This document shows positions 1-9,597 of a stretch of DNA of 64,000 nucleotides, in pieces. Positions within the stretch are counted from its first letter, which is position 1, and every line of letters starts with the position of its first letter. Position numbers and translations under genes: made by a program. The notes beneath the pieces were generated by a model. The model was given only the letters and a program-made list of their open reading frames with translations, did not search any database and was not told where the DNA came from. The stretch comes from Zygotorulaspora mrakii (lineage: Eukaryota > Ascomycota > Saccharomycetes > Saccharomycetales > Saccharomycetaceae), in NCBI RefSeq assembly GCF_013402915.1, contig NC_050719.1, forward strand, positions 1,240,001-1,304,000, written 5' to 3'.

Positions 1-526
1 CTGAAGCCGAACATAACGTAGTGCCCACCGTTAAACTTAATAGTTGTCCAACGGATGCAGCATATGGTGAGATCGCGTAAGAGCATATGGCGCTCAGCAT
101 AACTAGTATTGTTAACCTTGGCTTACTCAATTGAAGATACGGATTAAGGTATGTTTTTATTATATCGACTTCTTTTGACGAACGTCTTGCATCCCTTTGA
201 GCTTTTCTGGTTGCAGTAGGTACCGGCTTAATGGCGAAAGGTATATTTGCGTTTTCCTTTGTACTGCTACTAGTATCATTTGTACAACTGAGACTTTTTG
301 TTGCCCTTTCAGTGATGGTTTCATGACGCTCCTGTGAAATATTTGACGTGAACTCAATCGGCGATGTGTTCATGTGAGAATTCCTATTAGTTGCGTTAAC
401 TTTCATACCACGAACAATATCTATTCGAATGGTAGATAAGAACATTGAGCGCCTGTAAGGTAATGATTTTATACTCCTAATTGTGAAGCCTCCCATTATG
501 CATTGAGACTGAGCTGGGGCAAACAT
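1..526 (-). CDS. COX10: Protoheme IX farnesyltransferase Cox10, N-terminal part
   Basis: Cox10 converts protoheme to heme O in the mitochondrial inner membrane, the first step of heme A synthesis for cytochrome c oxidase. The reverse strand reads open from an ATG at 526 to the left edge, about 175 codons. The N-terminus is basic and Ser/Thr-rich, as expected of a mitochondrial presequence, followed by a variable linker. The conserved start of the UbiA-type domain then appears: LNPYLQLSKPRLT, followed by the first membrane segment (ILVMLSAICSYAISPYA) and a second one starting at LLSLTVGTTLCSA. The Asp-rich prenyl-binding motifs would lie outside the window. An in-frame ATG at 496 is an alternative start. 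The gene follows RPN8 on the same strand after about 218 bp. Identity rests on the LSKPRLT segment and is fairly secure. Confidence 0.88.
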   Translation of the reverse strand, partial: MFAPAQSQCIMGGFTIRSIKSLPYRRSMFLSTIRIDIVRGMKVNATNRNSHMNTSPIEFTSNISQERHETITERATKSLSCTNDTSSSTKENANIPFAIKPVPTATRKAQRDARRSSKEVDIIKTYLNPYLQLSKPRLTILVMLSAICSYAISPYAASVGQLLSLTVGTTLCSAS

Positions 527-744
527 AGTGAACACTACCAGTGAATTGCCAATTAGTAAAGCAGTGCTCTATGTTGGTGTGGTAAAATCTCTCAGGCACT
601 GTTGAAAGTACGAATTTTAGTCTAGTTTTTCATTATCAGCACGGTAAGATTTAAATTTTTACCTTTATGATGGATGGTTGTCAGAAAAAATAGGCTCCAA
701 AAAACTAAAAAAAAATTACTTTTCTAATTTATGTATCTATTTGC

Positions 745-1740
745 TTATGTAGCCGCTACTGCAGTTTCATCATCTTTATTGACAAACTTATCTTCCTCAG
801 AGACCTCAGTTTCATACTCTTTTGCTCTTTTTTCTTGAATCTTTTTATTCTGTATTTTGTTCTCAATCAAGTCATCAAATGCAATTATCGATCTCACCAT
901 GTTACTAATATATATGATCATTAGTTCGTCATTAGTCTTGATTGTAAGCGCTTTCTGTAAATTATTTGAGGTCTTGATGACATCTGCATTTTTTGCACTC
1001 ATCTCATCCTCGTTTGGCGATCCTAAATTGGGCAAAAGGTTGAAAACGTCCTGCAATTTCCCTAAAATAATGTGATTAACCGGTAGCTTGCCATTGATTA
1101 CTTTATCCAAATATGCAACGACGTCGCCCAGCTTCCTCTGCAGCCCCTTCAACGATTTCAATTGATTGGTCAATCTGATTGACAGTCCTCCCGCGGCCTG
1201 GTCACGCACGTCTCTCAAAAGATGCTCTACACCAATCTCTTCAGCCTCCTCCGCTTCCACCGAGCATGGCAGATGAATGAAAGTCTTCTCCGTCGACGTA
1301 CCATCATCCTTAACTTGCTCCTTGGCCACATATGCATCTGTTGGCAGCCCAACGCCTTCCTGTTTTACGTCCACGATCAGCAGCAGCGATTCTGTCGCGC
1401 AGTATTTCTTGAACAGCTCGTTGATCTTGAGATCGGACGCCTTGAGCTTCGGTCCGCTGTGATACCACCCTACTAACTTTTCCTTCGCATTGATTTTCTT
1501 GCACATCTCATTCATGTTCTCTATATAATTGTGATCCAGGAACCACACATCTGGATTTTTTTCATCTTCCTCGAACGGTAGAGCAAACGAGTTGGTCACT
1601 CTTAGCGTGCTACCTGTAGCATCACCTAAAATTACACCAACGCATCTTTTCCCCTCCGGAGTATTGGTACGCTGGTAGTGGTCTAGTACCGACAACAGCA
1701 CCAGCGGAGCAACGGTAACTCTTTCATGTGCAGCAGACAT
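745..1740 (-). CDS. RPN8: 26S proteasome lid subunit Rpn8
   Basis: Rpn8 is the non-catalytic MPN partner of the deubiquitinase Rpn11 in the proteasome regulatory-particle lid. The 331-residue product has an N-terminal MPN domain (about residues 7-140, with GVILGD and [13 protein letters not shown]). It lacks the JAMM zinc ligands, as Rpn8 orthologues do. A helical C-terminal half follows, with the conserved [14 protein letters not shown] and [12 protein letters not shown] segments. The start at 1740 gives [16 protein letters not shown], aligning with the yeast N-terminus. Reading upstream gives only a non-ATG extension through a tandem repeat. The acidic C-terminal tail is variable. A PACE site lies about 125 bp upstream, which fits Rpn4-controlled proteasome genes. 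The gene is divergent from GPN2. Confidence 0.97.
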   Translation of the reverse strand: MSAAHERVTVAPLVLLSVLDHYQRTNTPEGKRCVGVILGDATGSTLRVTNSFALPFEEDEKNPDVWFLDHNYIENMNEMCKKINAKEKLVGWYHSGPKLKASDLKINELFKKYCATESLLLIVDVKQEGVGLPTDAYVAKEQVKDDGTSTEKTFIHLPCSVEAEEAEEIGVEHLLRDVRDQAAGGLSIRLTNQLKSLKGLQRKLGDVVAYLDKVINGKLPVNHIILGKLQDVFNLLPNLGSPNEDEMSAKNADVIKTSNNLQKALTIKTNDELMIIYISNMVRSIIAFDDLIENKIQNKKIQEKRAKEYETEVSEEDKFVNKDDETAVAAT

Positions 1741-1750
1741 GGTAGTGTAG

Positions 1751-1830
1751 CAGGTGAATGGTTCAACAGGTGAATGGTTCAACAGGTGAATGGTTCAACA
1801 GGTGAATGGTTCAACAGGTGAATGCGTCAA
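1751..1830. repeat. 16-bp tandem repeat, five units, in the RPN8 leader
   Basis: Five head-to-tail copies of CAGGTGAATGGTTCAA run without a gap. The first four are identical and the fifth differs by one base (GCG for GGT context). The array starts 11 bp upstream of the RPN8 ATG and sits between it and the PACE site, so it probably lies in the 5' leader. On the RPN8 strand the unit contains no ATG. The unit length is not a multiple of three, so the array is not coding. Confidence 0.97.
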
Positions 1831-1864
1831 TTTCTTCTACGACTACTCAATTCAATAATCCTTG

Positions 1865-1873
1865 TTTGCCACC
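1865..1873 (-). promoter_or_regulatory. Proteasome-associated control element (Rpn4 site)
   Basis: TTTGCCACC on the plus strand is the reverse complement of GGTGGCAAA, the exact PACE core bound by Rpn4 in S. cerevisiae. It lies about 125 bp upstream of the RPN8 start, a normal distance and context. Binding in this species is inferred. Confidence 0.85.
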
Positions 1874-1998
1874 GATAGCCATGAGATCCTTTTCAGACCT
1901 TAAAACAGTCAAGTTACTTTCGTCTAACAGGTAGAAAAGAGCCTGCCGTCCATGATGATACTCGAGCTCCATAAAATGAATCGAAGTGTTGTGCAGTC

Positions 1999-2005
1999 CG
2001 GGTAA
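1999..2005 (-). promoter_or_regulatory. Reb1-type site in the RPN8/GPN2 promoter
   Basis: CGGGTAA is the complement of the Reb1 core TTACCCG, a nucleosome-excluding site common in yeast divergent promoters. It lies about 260 bp from the RPN8 ATG. The short motif alone makes this moderately confident. Confidence 0.55.
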
Positions 2006-2561
2006 CCTTTGGCGGCTCTCGTTCCCAGCTTCCTTTGGGAGAGAAGCGGCGAGGTGGTCACTAGATACGTTTTTTCTGGCAATGGATACTTCTAGCGAGA
2101 GCAAAGTATCATAGTGCACGACTCACAGGAATGGATCAGTTTATACGAACGCAGGCGCGTCAACTTCGCACAGTACCGCGGCGTAAGTGAGCTGACGTGG
2201 GATCAATGATGGATATACAGATCTATGGCCCAAATGTTCATATCCAGACAGGCAAAAGTGTTCGTTGAGGCAGCTATCAAGACCCCACGGATGACCTGTT
2301 AGCTCAGGATAGCTGGCTATTTTCTTTGTAGTTTATTGTTTAGGCTGATGCCGTCCGTGGAAAGCTCGCATCAGGGTTTCAAACAGTGTCGTATGGCATG
2401 ACTCTGTGAAAAAAATGAAAAATCAGTTCTGTAAACCCCGAATTGACTCTCGGATGGTAATGTGATGCGATGGGCTTTACAAAGCACATAAGTTGCGAGA
2501 TAACAGGTCACCGTGTGAAGTTGGTTGCGGTATTAGTCTTTGGATTCGACAGTAGCCTAGC

Positions 2562-3605
2562 ATGCCTTTTGGTCAAATCGTCATTGGGCCTCCTGGGTCG
2601 GGTAAATCAACGTATTGCAACGGCTGTTACCAATTCTTCAATGCGATAGGAAGACATGTGCAGGTGATAAATATGGATCCTGCTAACGATTCCTCCCCTT
2701 ACCCTTGCTCTGTTGATATTAGAGACTTCATCACCTTGGAAGAAGTCATGCAAGAACAGCAGCTGGGACCCAACGGGGGATTGATGTATGCAGTGGAGTC
2801 GCTCGACGAGTCGCTTGATCTGTTCGTGCTGCAAGTCAAATCTGTCGTGCAGGATGAAAGGGCGTATACGATTTTCGATTGCCCCGGGCAAGTGGAGCTG
2901 TTCACACATCATTCATCGTTGTTTCGCATTTTCAAAAAATTGGAAAAAGAATTAGATATGAGGTTTTGTGTTGTAAATTTGATCGACTGCTACTTTATAA
3001 CGTCCCCGTCTCAATATGTCTCGATTCTTCTCTTGGCGCTGAGATCCATGCTCATGATGGATCTCCCACAAATAAATGTTTTCTCCAAGATCGACCTTTT
3101 GAAATCCTATGGACCTCTGCCGTTCAGACTGGATTACTACACAGAAGTGCAGGACTTGGACTATCTTCAGCCATTGATTGGAGCAGAAAGCGCAAGCGCA
3201 CTGGGAAAAAGGTATCGCAAACTGACCGAGGCTTTAAGCGAGCTGGTATCGGACTTCAATCTTGTATCCTTTGAAGTTCTTTGCGTCGATGATAAAGAAA
3301 GTATGATCAATTTACAAAGCGTGATCGATAAAGCCAATGGTTATATCTTTGGAGCGTCAGAGATCGGAGGTGATACGGTGTGGGCACAAGCAACAAGGGA
3401 GGGAGCTCTATTGGCTAATTACGACATCCAAGATAGATGGATTGACAATAAAGAACTCTACGATAAGATTGAAATTGAAAAAAGAGAAAACCTACTGAAG
3501 GAAACAGCGGATCAAGAAAAACCGATAGATGTTGATAATGACGACGAATGGGATAGAGCTTTGAAAGACTGGGAACAAAAGCAGGGAACAAACTATGTGA
3601 AATAG
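2562..3605 (+). CDS. GPN2: GPN-loop GTPase Gpn2
   Basis: Gpn2 is a GPN-loop GTPase needed for assembly and nuclear import of RNA polymerases II and III. The 347-residue protein matches the length of the S. cerevisiae protein. It shows a P-loop GPPGSGKST (residues 9-17), the diagnostic Gly-Pro-Asn loop (LGPNGG, about 69-71), a switch-like DCPGQVEL (about 106-113) and a guanine-specificity SKID. The C-terminus is charged and probably flexible. The ATG at 2562 gives MPFGQIVIGPPGSG, the usual family N-terminus. RTP1, also linked to polymerase import, is in the same window but 40 kb away. Confidence 0.96.
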   Translation: MPFGQIVIGPPGSGKSTYCNGCYQFFNAIGRHVQVINMDPANDSSPYPCSVDIRDFITLEEVMQEQQLGPNGGLMYAVESLDESLDLFVLQVKSVVQDERAYTIFDCPGQVELFTHHSSLFRIFKKLEKELDMRFCVVNLIDCYFITSPSQYVSILLLALRSMLMMDLPQINVFSKIDLLKSYGPLPFRLDYYTEVQDLDYLQPLIGAESASALGKRYRKLTEALSELVSDFNLVSFEVLCVDDKESMINLQSVIDKANGYIFGASEIGGDTVWAQATREGALLANYDIQDRWIDNKELYDKIEIEKRENLLKETADQEKPIDVDNDDEWDRALKDWEQKQGTNYVK

Positions 3606-3982
3606 TTAGGGTATACTGAAATGACTTTTTTTTTGTTTTTTCGCTCGCCATTTTTGTTCATTGGCGAAGGTGCCAGCCTTCTTAATTAAAGAAAAACTGA
3701 CGGTTGATGACAGGCAATCAAAGAAACAAAAGGACAGAAATGCTAGGGGGATGCCGGTATTAGGCATGGTTTGTGATCTACACAGTGCTTCGTTGCATTG
3801 TGGTCTTCAGCATCAATTTGATGGCTGGATCAGGCGTTCTCTTTTTTTTCACCCGCATTAACGATCCGGCGAGCAATTAATTATTGATGTAGGTTCACTA
3901 GCTATATAACATGGTTACGCTTCAGTCCCAAAATTTGCTATTGCCAATACTTTATTTCTACATCATACAATCAGTGAATACA
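3606..3982. other. GPN2-DSE3 intergenic region
   Basis: No convincing gene is present. Two CCAGC cores (3673-3677 plus strand, and 3824-3828 as GCTGG) resemble the centre of Ace2/Swi5 sites. That would suit DSE3, an Ace2 target in S. cerevisiae, but the flanks are imperfect. The region also contains an upstream ATG at 3911 in frame with DSE3. Confidence 0.4.
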
Positions 3983-5143
3983 ATGCCTAGAAAATTTTTG
4001 GGTCAAAGAATCCTACCCGATGTGGATTTTGTTAGACCCTCCTCGCTGACATTGACAAACGAAGAATTGGATCAATTACCGCTCATACCACAAGATTATG
4101 ATGAAGATGAAGTTCTCAGTCCTGGAAAACTTCCACAAAGACGGATTGGTAAGTTTGGAGGGACCATTAGAATCAAGAAACGGTTAGACTCGGTTCCCGA
4201 ATTGTTCCTACATGATTTTAAGAAAAGGCCACATAAAAAAGGAAATGAAAAGGTTAAAAAAGTCATAAAAGTGATAAAAGCAGAGAAGGAGACATTGCCA
4301 TCACTTCCTGTCCTTGTGGAGGATCATTGCGAACCATTGGGGCTCGATGATAAAATAAATAGCATATTCGTCTCAAATCCCATTATTTTACCAATACAGG
4401 TCGCCAATGACTATAAAAACGCAGTATTCATGCATAGCCAGGACTCGAGAAGTACTAATGAGATTTTATATGATGAGATACTTGAATCTTACGCTTCACA
4501 AACAGTTCACACATCTTCGAATGTCCTAAAAGATGAAATTGAGAGGGTCGTTGACAATATCAAGAAACAGAAAAACAATCCCGGTATATCACCAAAAATT
4601 GTGAATTCTGATTTGCAATCGTCTTTTTTCAGTTCACCTGAATCACCATCGTTGCTACCTCCATCTCCACCGATGCTTGAAAGGATATCAAGTCCGGAAT
4701 ATACTGGGACAAGTGCCTCAGATCGATGGAGCTCAGATGATGACTTTTCAGACTTTGGTAGCATTGTGCCAAGTTTAGTCAATGAAGAAGGTTACACCAC
4801 CGCTGCGGGCTCTATCAGATCTGCGTACCAATTGAAGCACGAGAACCCTGCAAAAAACATGCTACAGCATCCTAATGGTAAGACGATGGTACCCGTAAAG
4901 ACGCAACACACATTTGTAAGGCCAATGATAATGTACATATCGGATGAAGAGCATGAAGAGCATGAAGAAAACGAAGAGAACGAGGAGCATAAAAATTATA
5001 AAGAGACCGAAGAGAACGAAGAGCATTCTAGAATATATGCGACGCAAGATGCGAGTGTAGAAGATCTTTCACAAATGTCAATATCTTCACCACTCGACTC
5101 CATTATGGCACTACAAAGTAAAATTGATGCTATAGATATATAA
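3983..5143 (+). CDS. DSE3: Daughter-specific expression protein Dse3
   Basis: In S. cerevisiae Dse3 is a daughter-cell-specific protein at the bud neck; its molecular role is unknown. The 386-residue protein starts MPRKFLG and contains RPSSLTLT and a KRLDSVPELFLHDFKKRP segment that matches the conserved N-terminal block of Dse3. The middle is low complexity, with Pro/Ser-rich SPEYT motifs. Residues about 320-350 form an acidic Glu/His/Asn repeat. It ends in a short conserved helix (LQSKIDAIDI). I chose the ATG at 3983 because the family N-terminus starts there. An in-frame ATG at 3911 would add 24 mostly hydrophobic residues. It lies between GPN2 and RBL2 as in S. cerevisiae. Confidence 0.9.
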   Translation: MPRKFLGQRILPDVDFVRPSSLTLTNEELDQLPLIPQDYDEDEVLSPGKLPQRRIGKFGGTIRIKKRLDSVPELFLHDFKKRPHKKGNEKVKKVIKVIKAEKETLPSLPVLVEDHCEPLGLDDKINSIFVSNPIILPIQVANDYKNAVFMHSQDSRSTNEILYDEILESYASQTVHTSSNVLKDEIERVVDNIKKQKNNPGISPKIVNSDLQSSFFSSPESPSLLPPSPPMLERISSPEYTGTSASDRWSSDDDFSDFGSIVPSLVNEEGYTTAAGSIRSAYQLKHENPAKNMLQHPNGKTMVPVKTQHTFVRPMIMYISDEEHEEHEENEENEEHKNYKETEENEEHSRIYATQDASVEDLSQMSISSPLDSIMALQSKIDAIDI

Positions 5144-5367
5144 ATCAAAGGTCAAAACGCTCAATATCAAGCAGTATACAGTCAATCGAACTTCAGTGTA
5201 AATCCTATTTAGTTGATAGTAATTAATACCCTTCTCAAATCACGTGCATGTACTATTAAATTGGGAAGACATTATAAAAAATCGCTTGTTTGACACAACA
5301 AGCACAGGTAAAGATAAAGATCCCTTTGAAGGATTCTCACTCTCAAATCTGATACTATATTGTTTCG

Positions 5368-5694
5368 ATGGCACCTACTCAATTAGAGATCAAGGTTAGG
5401 GCCCTCCAAAGACTAATCAAAGAGGAATGTTACTACAAGCAAGAGATAAAAGAACAAGAGAAACATGTCGAGAACTTGAAAAATGACAAAAACGTCGATC
5501 CATATGATCTCAAGAAGCAGGAAGAAGTGAGAGATGATACCGTTAAACTTTTACCAACCATGTACAGGAAAATTGAAGAGTTCAAGAATAATCTGGAGGA
5601 GTTTTTGGAGACATATGAAGGTGGCGATGAGCTAGATGATGCTAAAGCTACCATCGGGGAAGCTGACCAATTGCTGAAAGATAATAGATTATGA
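5368..5694 (+). CDS. RBL2: Tubulin-folding cofactor A (Rbl2)
   Basis: Rbl2 binds free beta-tubulin and acts in tubulin folding and protection from excess beta-tubulin. The 108-residue protein is the size expected of cofactor A. It is highly charged and predicted to be a three-helix bundle, starting MAPTQLEIKVRALQRLIKEE. A TCACGTG (5240-5246, Cbf1-type) and a TATAAAA-like stretch near 5274 lie upstream. CIN2, which also acts in tubulin folding, is in the same window. The gene order DSE3-RBL2-PNT1 matches S. cerevisiae. Confidence 0.95.
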   Translation: MAPTQLEIKVRALQRLIKEECYYKQEIKEQEKHVENLKNDKNVDPYDLKKQEEVRDDTVKLLPTMYRKIEEFKNNLEEFLETYEGGDELDDAKATIGEADQLLKDNRL

Positions 5695-6042
5695 GTCGAC
5701 GAAATCGCAGATAGCTTCGAGGCCATTAGTCGACCGCAGTTTTCGAAACTATTTTTGGCAAGGACGATTATGCGCTTTGATGGTGACAGTTCATAGGCTT
5801 TTTTATATAGAAGATAAACCTGTATCATGAACAATAGAGGTTGAGTAGCTGAGAATGCTTGGATAATGAATTCAGCCCACAAATCTCATTAATTCGCTAG
5901 CGTTTGTATGTTTTACCTATTTTCAGACCTCGTGTCACTCTTGAAGAAAAAAGTGTCGACAGATGGTTACGATGATGAATCCCAAATCCAGAAAACTTCA
6001 AGAAAACGGAGCTGGTGCAACGGCAAATAAAGCTCTGCTTCT
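5695..6042. other. RBL2-PNT1 intergenic region
   Basis: RBL2 and PNT1 point the same way. The open stretch on the opposite strand between about 5433 and 5882 mostly overlaps RBL2 and has no recognisable protein features. Nothing else was seen. Confidence 0.5.
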
Positions 6043-7272
6043 ATGCTTTTTGCAGCTGTAAGGCGCCAAAGGGTTCTTCAGTACCATCCAGTATTGAGAT
6101 TGCATTTCTCTTCCGGATTCATTGATGTTGATAAATTTCAAGAGTCATTGAGGCTCAACAAGACACTATCGAAACTAAAAGATGCACATTCAAATGGTGC
6201 TATCCAAATTGTTAAAGACATTTATCCAGAGAATTCAAATGAGGTGAATTCAGATAGATCATTGCCGATGTGTAAATTTCTAAAGGATGAAATCTTTGCC
6301 AAAACAGAGAATGAGCTAATACAACAATGGAGAAAACCGCTCGTAAAATGGTTTCGACTTGGAGTTTACTGCATGAAATACTACAGGGATGGTATCAAAA
6401 ATACCTATTTAACCTACAAGGAGACGAGAGAACTGTTGAATAAATATGAAAGACAGTCCAAGACTCCTTTAATAACACGAATGTATCAAAATATAGAGTA
6501 TAATGAGATTAAAAATCGCAATATTAAAGGACAAAACAAAATTGAGCCTCTTCCAATAAGCAGAAAAGACTATGTTGAATCTTTCCGAAGGCGTCAAATA
6601 TGGAAATTGCCAGTATTAATAATAACATTGGTACTATTTGAGGAACTTACTGCTGTGCTATTCTATTTTTTCCCAAAAATTGCTCCCCATAATTGCTTAA
6701 CACCTGGTGGATTTTTTAAGGTAACACAATCTCTTCGAAAACTTAGCCCAATTGGCGACACATTGAAATATCAGTCACCGTATGGACTATCTAAGAAACC
6801 GTTGTTTTTTATTTTGAGGAACAGCACTACAATTCAATTACCAAAGTGGAAACTCAAGCTGTATGAAAAATTGGACAATAGAAAGATTCCTTGCGAAACA
6901 CTAGCGCGCATTCACCAGTATATTTTTGTTGATGATTGGTTACTGCTTCAGTACTTTTTACACAAACCTGTGGCAAAGATAAGCTATAAAGAACTTGTTA
7001 ACTGTATTTGGGAAAGACAGTTATATTATTTGGAGGAGGATTTGAATTATATGGTGAACAACGACGAAGGTAGACGGGTTTTACTCTGGAGACTTTTCAT
7101 TTATTGGTCTTTTAGGTTTGATGGAACTATAACAGTAGGGAGTGGGCAGCTCTTTTCAGAGAAATGGGGGATCAATAATGTTTCTATCCTTAACTTTTCT
7201 GGAATGAAAGATAATATGCTAGTCACCAGAAATGACTTAAATAACTTGGATGGTGTAGATGTCTGTAAATAA
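6043..7272 (+). CDS. PNT1: Mitochondrial inner membrane protein Pnt1
   Basis: Pnt1 works with Cox18 in exporting the Cox2 C-terminus across the mitochondrial inner membrane and is distantly related to LETM1 proteins. The 409-residue product is close to the S. cerevisiae length. The N-terminus (MLFAAVRRQRVLQ) is basic and free of acidic residues, like a presequence. A central membrane segment (about residues 188-210, VLIITLVLFEELTAVLFYFF) is preceded by the RRRQIWKLP block typical of LETM1-like proteins. A LETM1-like soluble part follows. The gene is convergent with HRK1 and sits in its conserved neighbourhood. Confidence 0.92.
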   Translation: MLFAAVRRQRVLQYHPVLRLHFSSGFIDVDKFQESLRLNKTLSKLKDAHSNGAIQIVKDIYPENSNEVNSDRSLPMCKFLKDEIFAKTENELIQQWRKPLVKWFRLGVYCMKYYRDGIKNTYLTYKETRELLNKYERQSKTPLITRMYQNIEYNEIKNRNIKGQNKIEPLPISRKDYVESFRRRQIWKLPVLIITLVLFEELTAVLFYFFPKIAPHNCLTPGGFFKVTQSLRKLSPIGDTLKYQSPYGLSKKPLFFILRNSTTIQLPKWKLKLYEKLDNRKIPCETLARIHQYIFVDDWLLLQYFLHKPVAKISYKELVNCIWERQLYYLEEDLNYMVNNDEGRRVLLWRLFIYWSFRFDGTITVGSGQLFSEKWGINNVSILNFSGMKDNMLVTRNDLNNLDGVDVCK

Positions 7273-7470
7273 ATGACAAAGTATAAAATATGTATATATT
7301 GGAAAAAGAGATAAGATTAAGTGGTTTGCAATCTATTAATAATATTAAATCAATGTAACTGTATAGTAACGAAGAGTCATAAGTGAAATTAGGAAACGGA
7401 ATTCTCTTCGGTATAAAGGAAAGCAGAGAGGAAAAAAGTAAACAATACCTGAAAAATACAAGGTGAATCA

Positions 7471-9597
7471 TTATACTTTATAAGTTTCCAAATGAGCGTC
7501 TTCTTCTTTGACCAAAGTGTGGTGATGACCAGGAGCTCTAATTACTTGTTTTTTCGCATCCATGGTACAGAATGGAGTATTTTTAAACCAATCATCCTCG
7601 TACATATCAACCATTGTAGCACGCTTTTTTGGGTCTATCTCCAAGATTTTGGACATGATAGGCCTTGAAGCATGAGGGAGTAAGCGTAGCAGTCTATATG
7701 GACCATGAATCACCCTCTTATGGTGAGTCTTATGCGAAGCAACTGACTTTAAATCATGCGCATTAGACTCGGTTCGCTCAGCACAATTACCTGAGCCGGT
7801 GGTCTTTTTAGATGAAAGATTCTTGTTACCGGCGTCTTCTTTAGAATGATCATTATCTGGTTTACAAGTTTCACAGGACTTATGCGAATGTTGTTTTGTT
7901 GCTGCCGATTCTTTTGTGTCTTCAAGAGCTTCCCTTCCTTTACCTTTATTTTCATCTTCCGCACCTTTTTTGATTTCAGCTTTCACTCCGTCTTTAACTT
8001 CAGCTTTCACCCCGTCTTTAACTTCAGCTTTCACCCCGTCTTTGACTTCATCTTTGACTTCATTCTTTTCATGTTGAGGATCCTCGTTATCATTTGTCTG
8101 ATTATTTTGCAGCTGTTGTACATTGTCTCCGTTCTCCTTATTCTCAACATGATTATTTTCAACCTCGGCCTTTGATTTTGAATTGACTTCATAATTACCC
8201 TTTTCGACATTTTGCTGTTTCGATTGTTCACTCTCATGTTCATTGGCATTTTCAATTTCAGCCAGACGTTCATGTCTTTTGTGTTTTTCTCTTCGTTCCA
8301 TTAGCAATTGTTCATGATGTTTCGCTGATGCAACATAATCATGTTCAACATCATTTGGCATACAAAAAAGTCTAAAATTATCGTCCGACTCACGAGGTGC
8401 TTTCCAAGGAAATCTCTTCAACATCATACAACAGTAAATGATACCGATTGACCAGACGTCAACAAATTGAGGATTGTAGCATTTCGTTGAAGTTAGAACT
8501 TCAGGTGCTAAGTATGGATCACTACCAACAATTCCATGAGCGGGTGTAACATCATTTTCCATTGGATATCTGAAGACAACTGCACTACCAAAATCGATTA
8601 ATTTCAATATACCATCAGTGGTCATAACACAATTGTCTAATTTTAAATCTCTGTGAGCTAATCCCATGGAATGTAAATATTTAACACCTTCAGTCAGTTG
8701 TTTCAAACAACAATTTATCTCACCACGAGACATTTTACCTGTCATTACCACAGCGAAAAAATCGATTGGACAATATTCCATGACCTCATAATATTTATTC
8801 TGTTTTGAATCGGAGAAAATATCAAGTGTTTCAATTATGTTAGGATGTCTTAAAGCTGAACCAATACAAAACTCTGCCGTACACTTTTTAGCGTAATCCT
8901 TAACGGATTCATTTGTCTTCCTTGGTCTGAACTCTTTGACTGCAAAAGTTGCACCATCAGTTGGTCTCACCAAGACTTTAACAGAACCACCGGCCCCGGC
9001 TCCCAAAAGCTTACCCAATTTACCGTACTTTTGAGCCAATATCGAGTCATCATGATATATATTTATATTGTTCGATAATGATAATGTTGAGTCCGAACTT
9101 GGCGGTATTGCCGATTGTGTATGCGTATGATGTTCACTATATGTATGAGCTTGACGATGATGATGTTGCTGATGCTGTTGCTGCCCACTTTGGGCTGGAA
9201 AGTGGTTGAACGGTAACTGCAAATTCAAAGTAGACGCCGATCTATTGTTATGAGAGCTCCCCGAGGGTTTTTTATGGAGATTTGGCCTGAAAAACCTTTT
9301 CAATTCTGCCATCGAATGGGAGCTTTTCGGCGACGTCGTATTCGATGTGTTATTCTCATGCAGAGTCTGATGGCCATTACTTATATTATGATGATTGACC
9401 GGCGTGAATGTCGTTTGTAAGGAGTCTGTCGACTTGTCACTTTTCAGCGAATCGTTGCTCTGTCTTTTGTTCATGAAATTCAAAAACGACCTCGAGTTTC
9501 TCGTTAGACCACCATGATTGTCATGCGAGCTATTATCCATTCCCCTCGAGCTCTGTTCGTGGTGATGGAACGGATTCCTTGGCAGCAAGTTAGGCAT
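7471..9597 (-). CDS. HRK1: Serine/threonine kinase Hrk1 (NPR/HAL5 family)
   Basis: Hrk1 regulates the plasma-membrane H+-ATPase Pma1 in S. cerevisiae. The 708-residue protein begins [11 protein letters not shown] with a disordered Ser/His/Gln-rich N-terminus. The kinase domain starts about residue 190, with glycine loop GAGAGGSV (199-206), catalytic Lys221, HRD (315-317), DFG (335-337) and an APE motif. As in Hrk1, the C-lobe is interrupted by a long charged insert (about residues 440-620). The kinase tail then resumes at [16 protein letters not shown] and ends in the conserved APGHHHTLV and LETYKV motifs. The insert carries an 8-residue tandem repeat. S. cerevisiae RTK1 is a relative, but position and both termini favour HRK1. 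Confidence 0.95.
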   Translation of the reverse strand: MPNLLPRNPFHHHEQSSRGMDNSSHDNHGGLTRNSRSFLNFMNKRQSNDSLKSDKSTDSLQTTFTPVNHHNISNGHQTLHENNTSNTTSPKSSHSMAELKRFFRPNLHKKPSGSSHNNRSASTLNLQLPFNHFPAQSGQQQHQQHHHRQAHTYSEHHTHTQSAIPPSSDSTLSLSNNINIYHDDSILAQKYGKLGKLLGAGAGGSVKVLVRPTDGATFAVKEFRPRKTNESVKDYAKKCTAEFCIGSALRHPNIIETLDIFSDSKQNKYYEVMEYCPIDFFAVVMTGKMSRGEINCCLKQLTEGVKYLHSMGLAHRDLKLDNCVMTTDGILKLIDFGSAVVFRYPMENDVTPAHGIVGSDPYLAPEVLTSTKCYNPQFVDVWSIGIIYCCMMLKRFPWKAPRESDDNFRLFCMPNDVEHDYVASAKHHEQLLMERREKHKRHERLAEIENANEHESEQSKQQNVEKGNYEVNSKSKAEVENNHVENKENGDNVQQLQNNQTNDNEDPQHEKNEVKDEVKDGVKAEVKDGVKAEVKDGVKAEIKKGAEDENKGKGREALEDTKESAATKQHSHKSCETCKPDNDHSKEDAGNKNLSSKKTTGSGNCAERTESNAHDLKSVASHKTHHKRVIHGPYRLLRLLPHASRPIMSKILEIDPKKRATMVDMYEDDWFKNTPFCTMDAKKQVIRAPGHHHTLVKEEDAHLETYKV
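7975..8046. repeat. 24-bp tandem repeat inside HRK1
   Basis: Three near-identical 24-bp units (7975-7998, 7999-8022, 8023-8046) are followed by a degenerate half unit to about 8064. They encode the 8-residue repeat EVKDGVKA at about residues 518-541 of Hrk1, within the charged insert of the kinase C-lobe. Because the unit is a multiple of three, copy-number change keeps the frame. Confidence 0.95.

Larger units (their letters stand above)
1831..2561. other. RPN8-GPN2 divergent intergenic region
   Basis: This is the shared upstream region of two divergent genes. It holds the PACE site (1865-1873) and a Reb1-type CGGGTAA at 1999-2005. An open stretch on the minus strand at 1847-2119 has no usable ATG near its beginning and an in-frame stop immediately upstream, so I do not call it a gene. 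Nothing else is recognisable. Confidence 0.6.

Noticed and set aside
160..357. 65-codon open stretch on the minus strand near the left edge
   Set aside because: It is an out-of-frame shadow of COX10, whose frame reads open from 526 to the edge with clear family sequence.
1471..1477. TACTAAC branch-point sequence within RPN8
   Set aside because: On the strand opposite to RPN8, no matching donor and acceptor around it, and RPN8 is continuous; chance match.
1847..2119. 90-codon open stretch on the minus strand upstream of RPN8
   Set aside because: It starts at GTG with an in-frame stop immediately before it, has no early ATG, overlaps the PACE and Reb1 sites, and resembles no protein I know.
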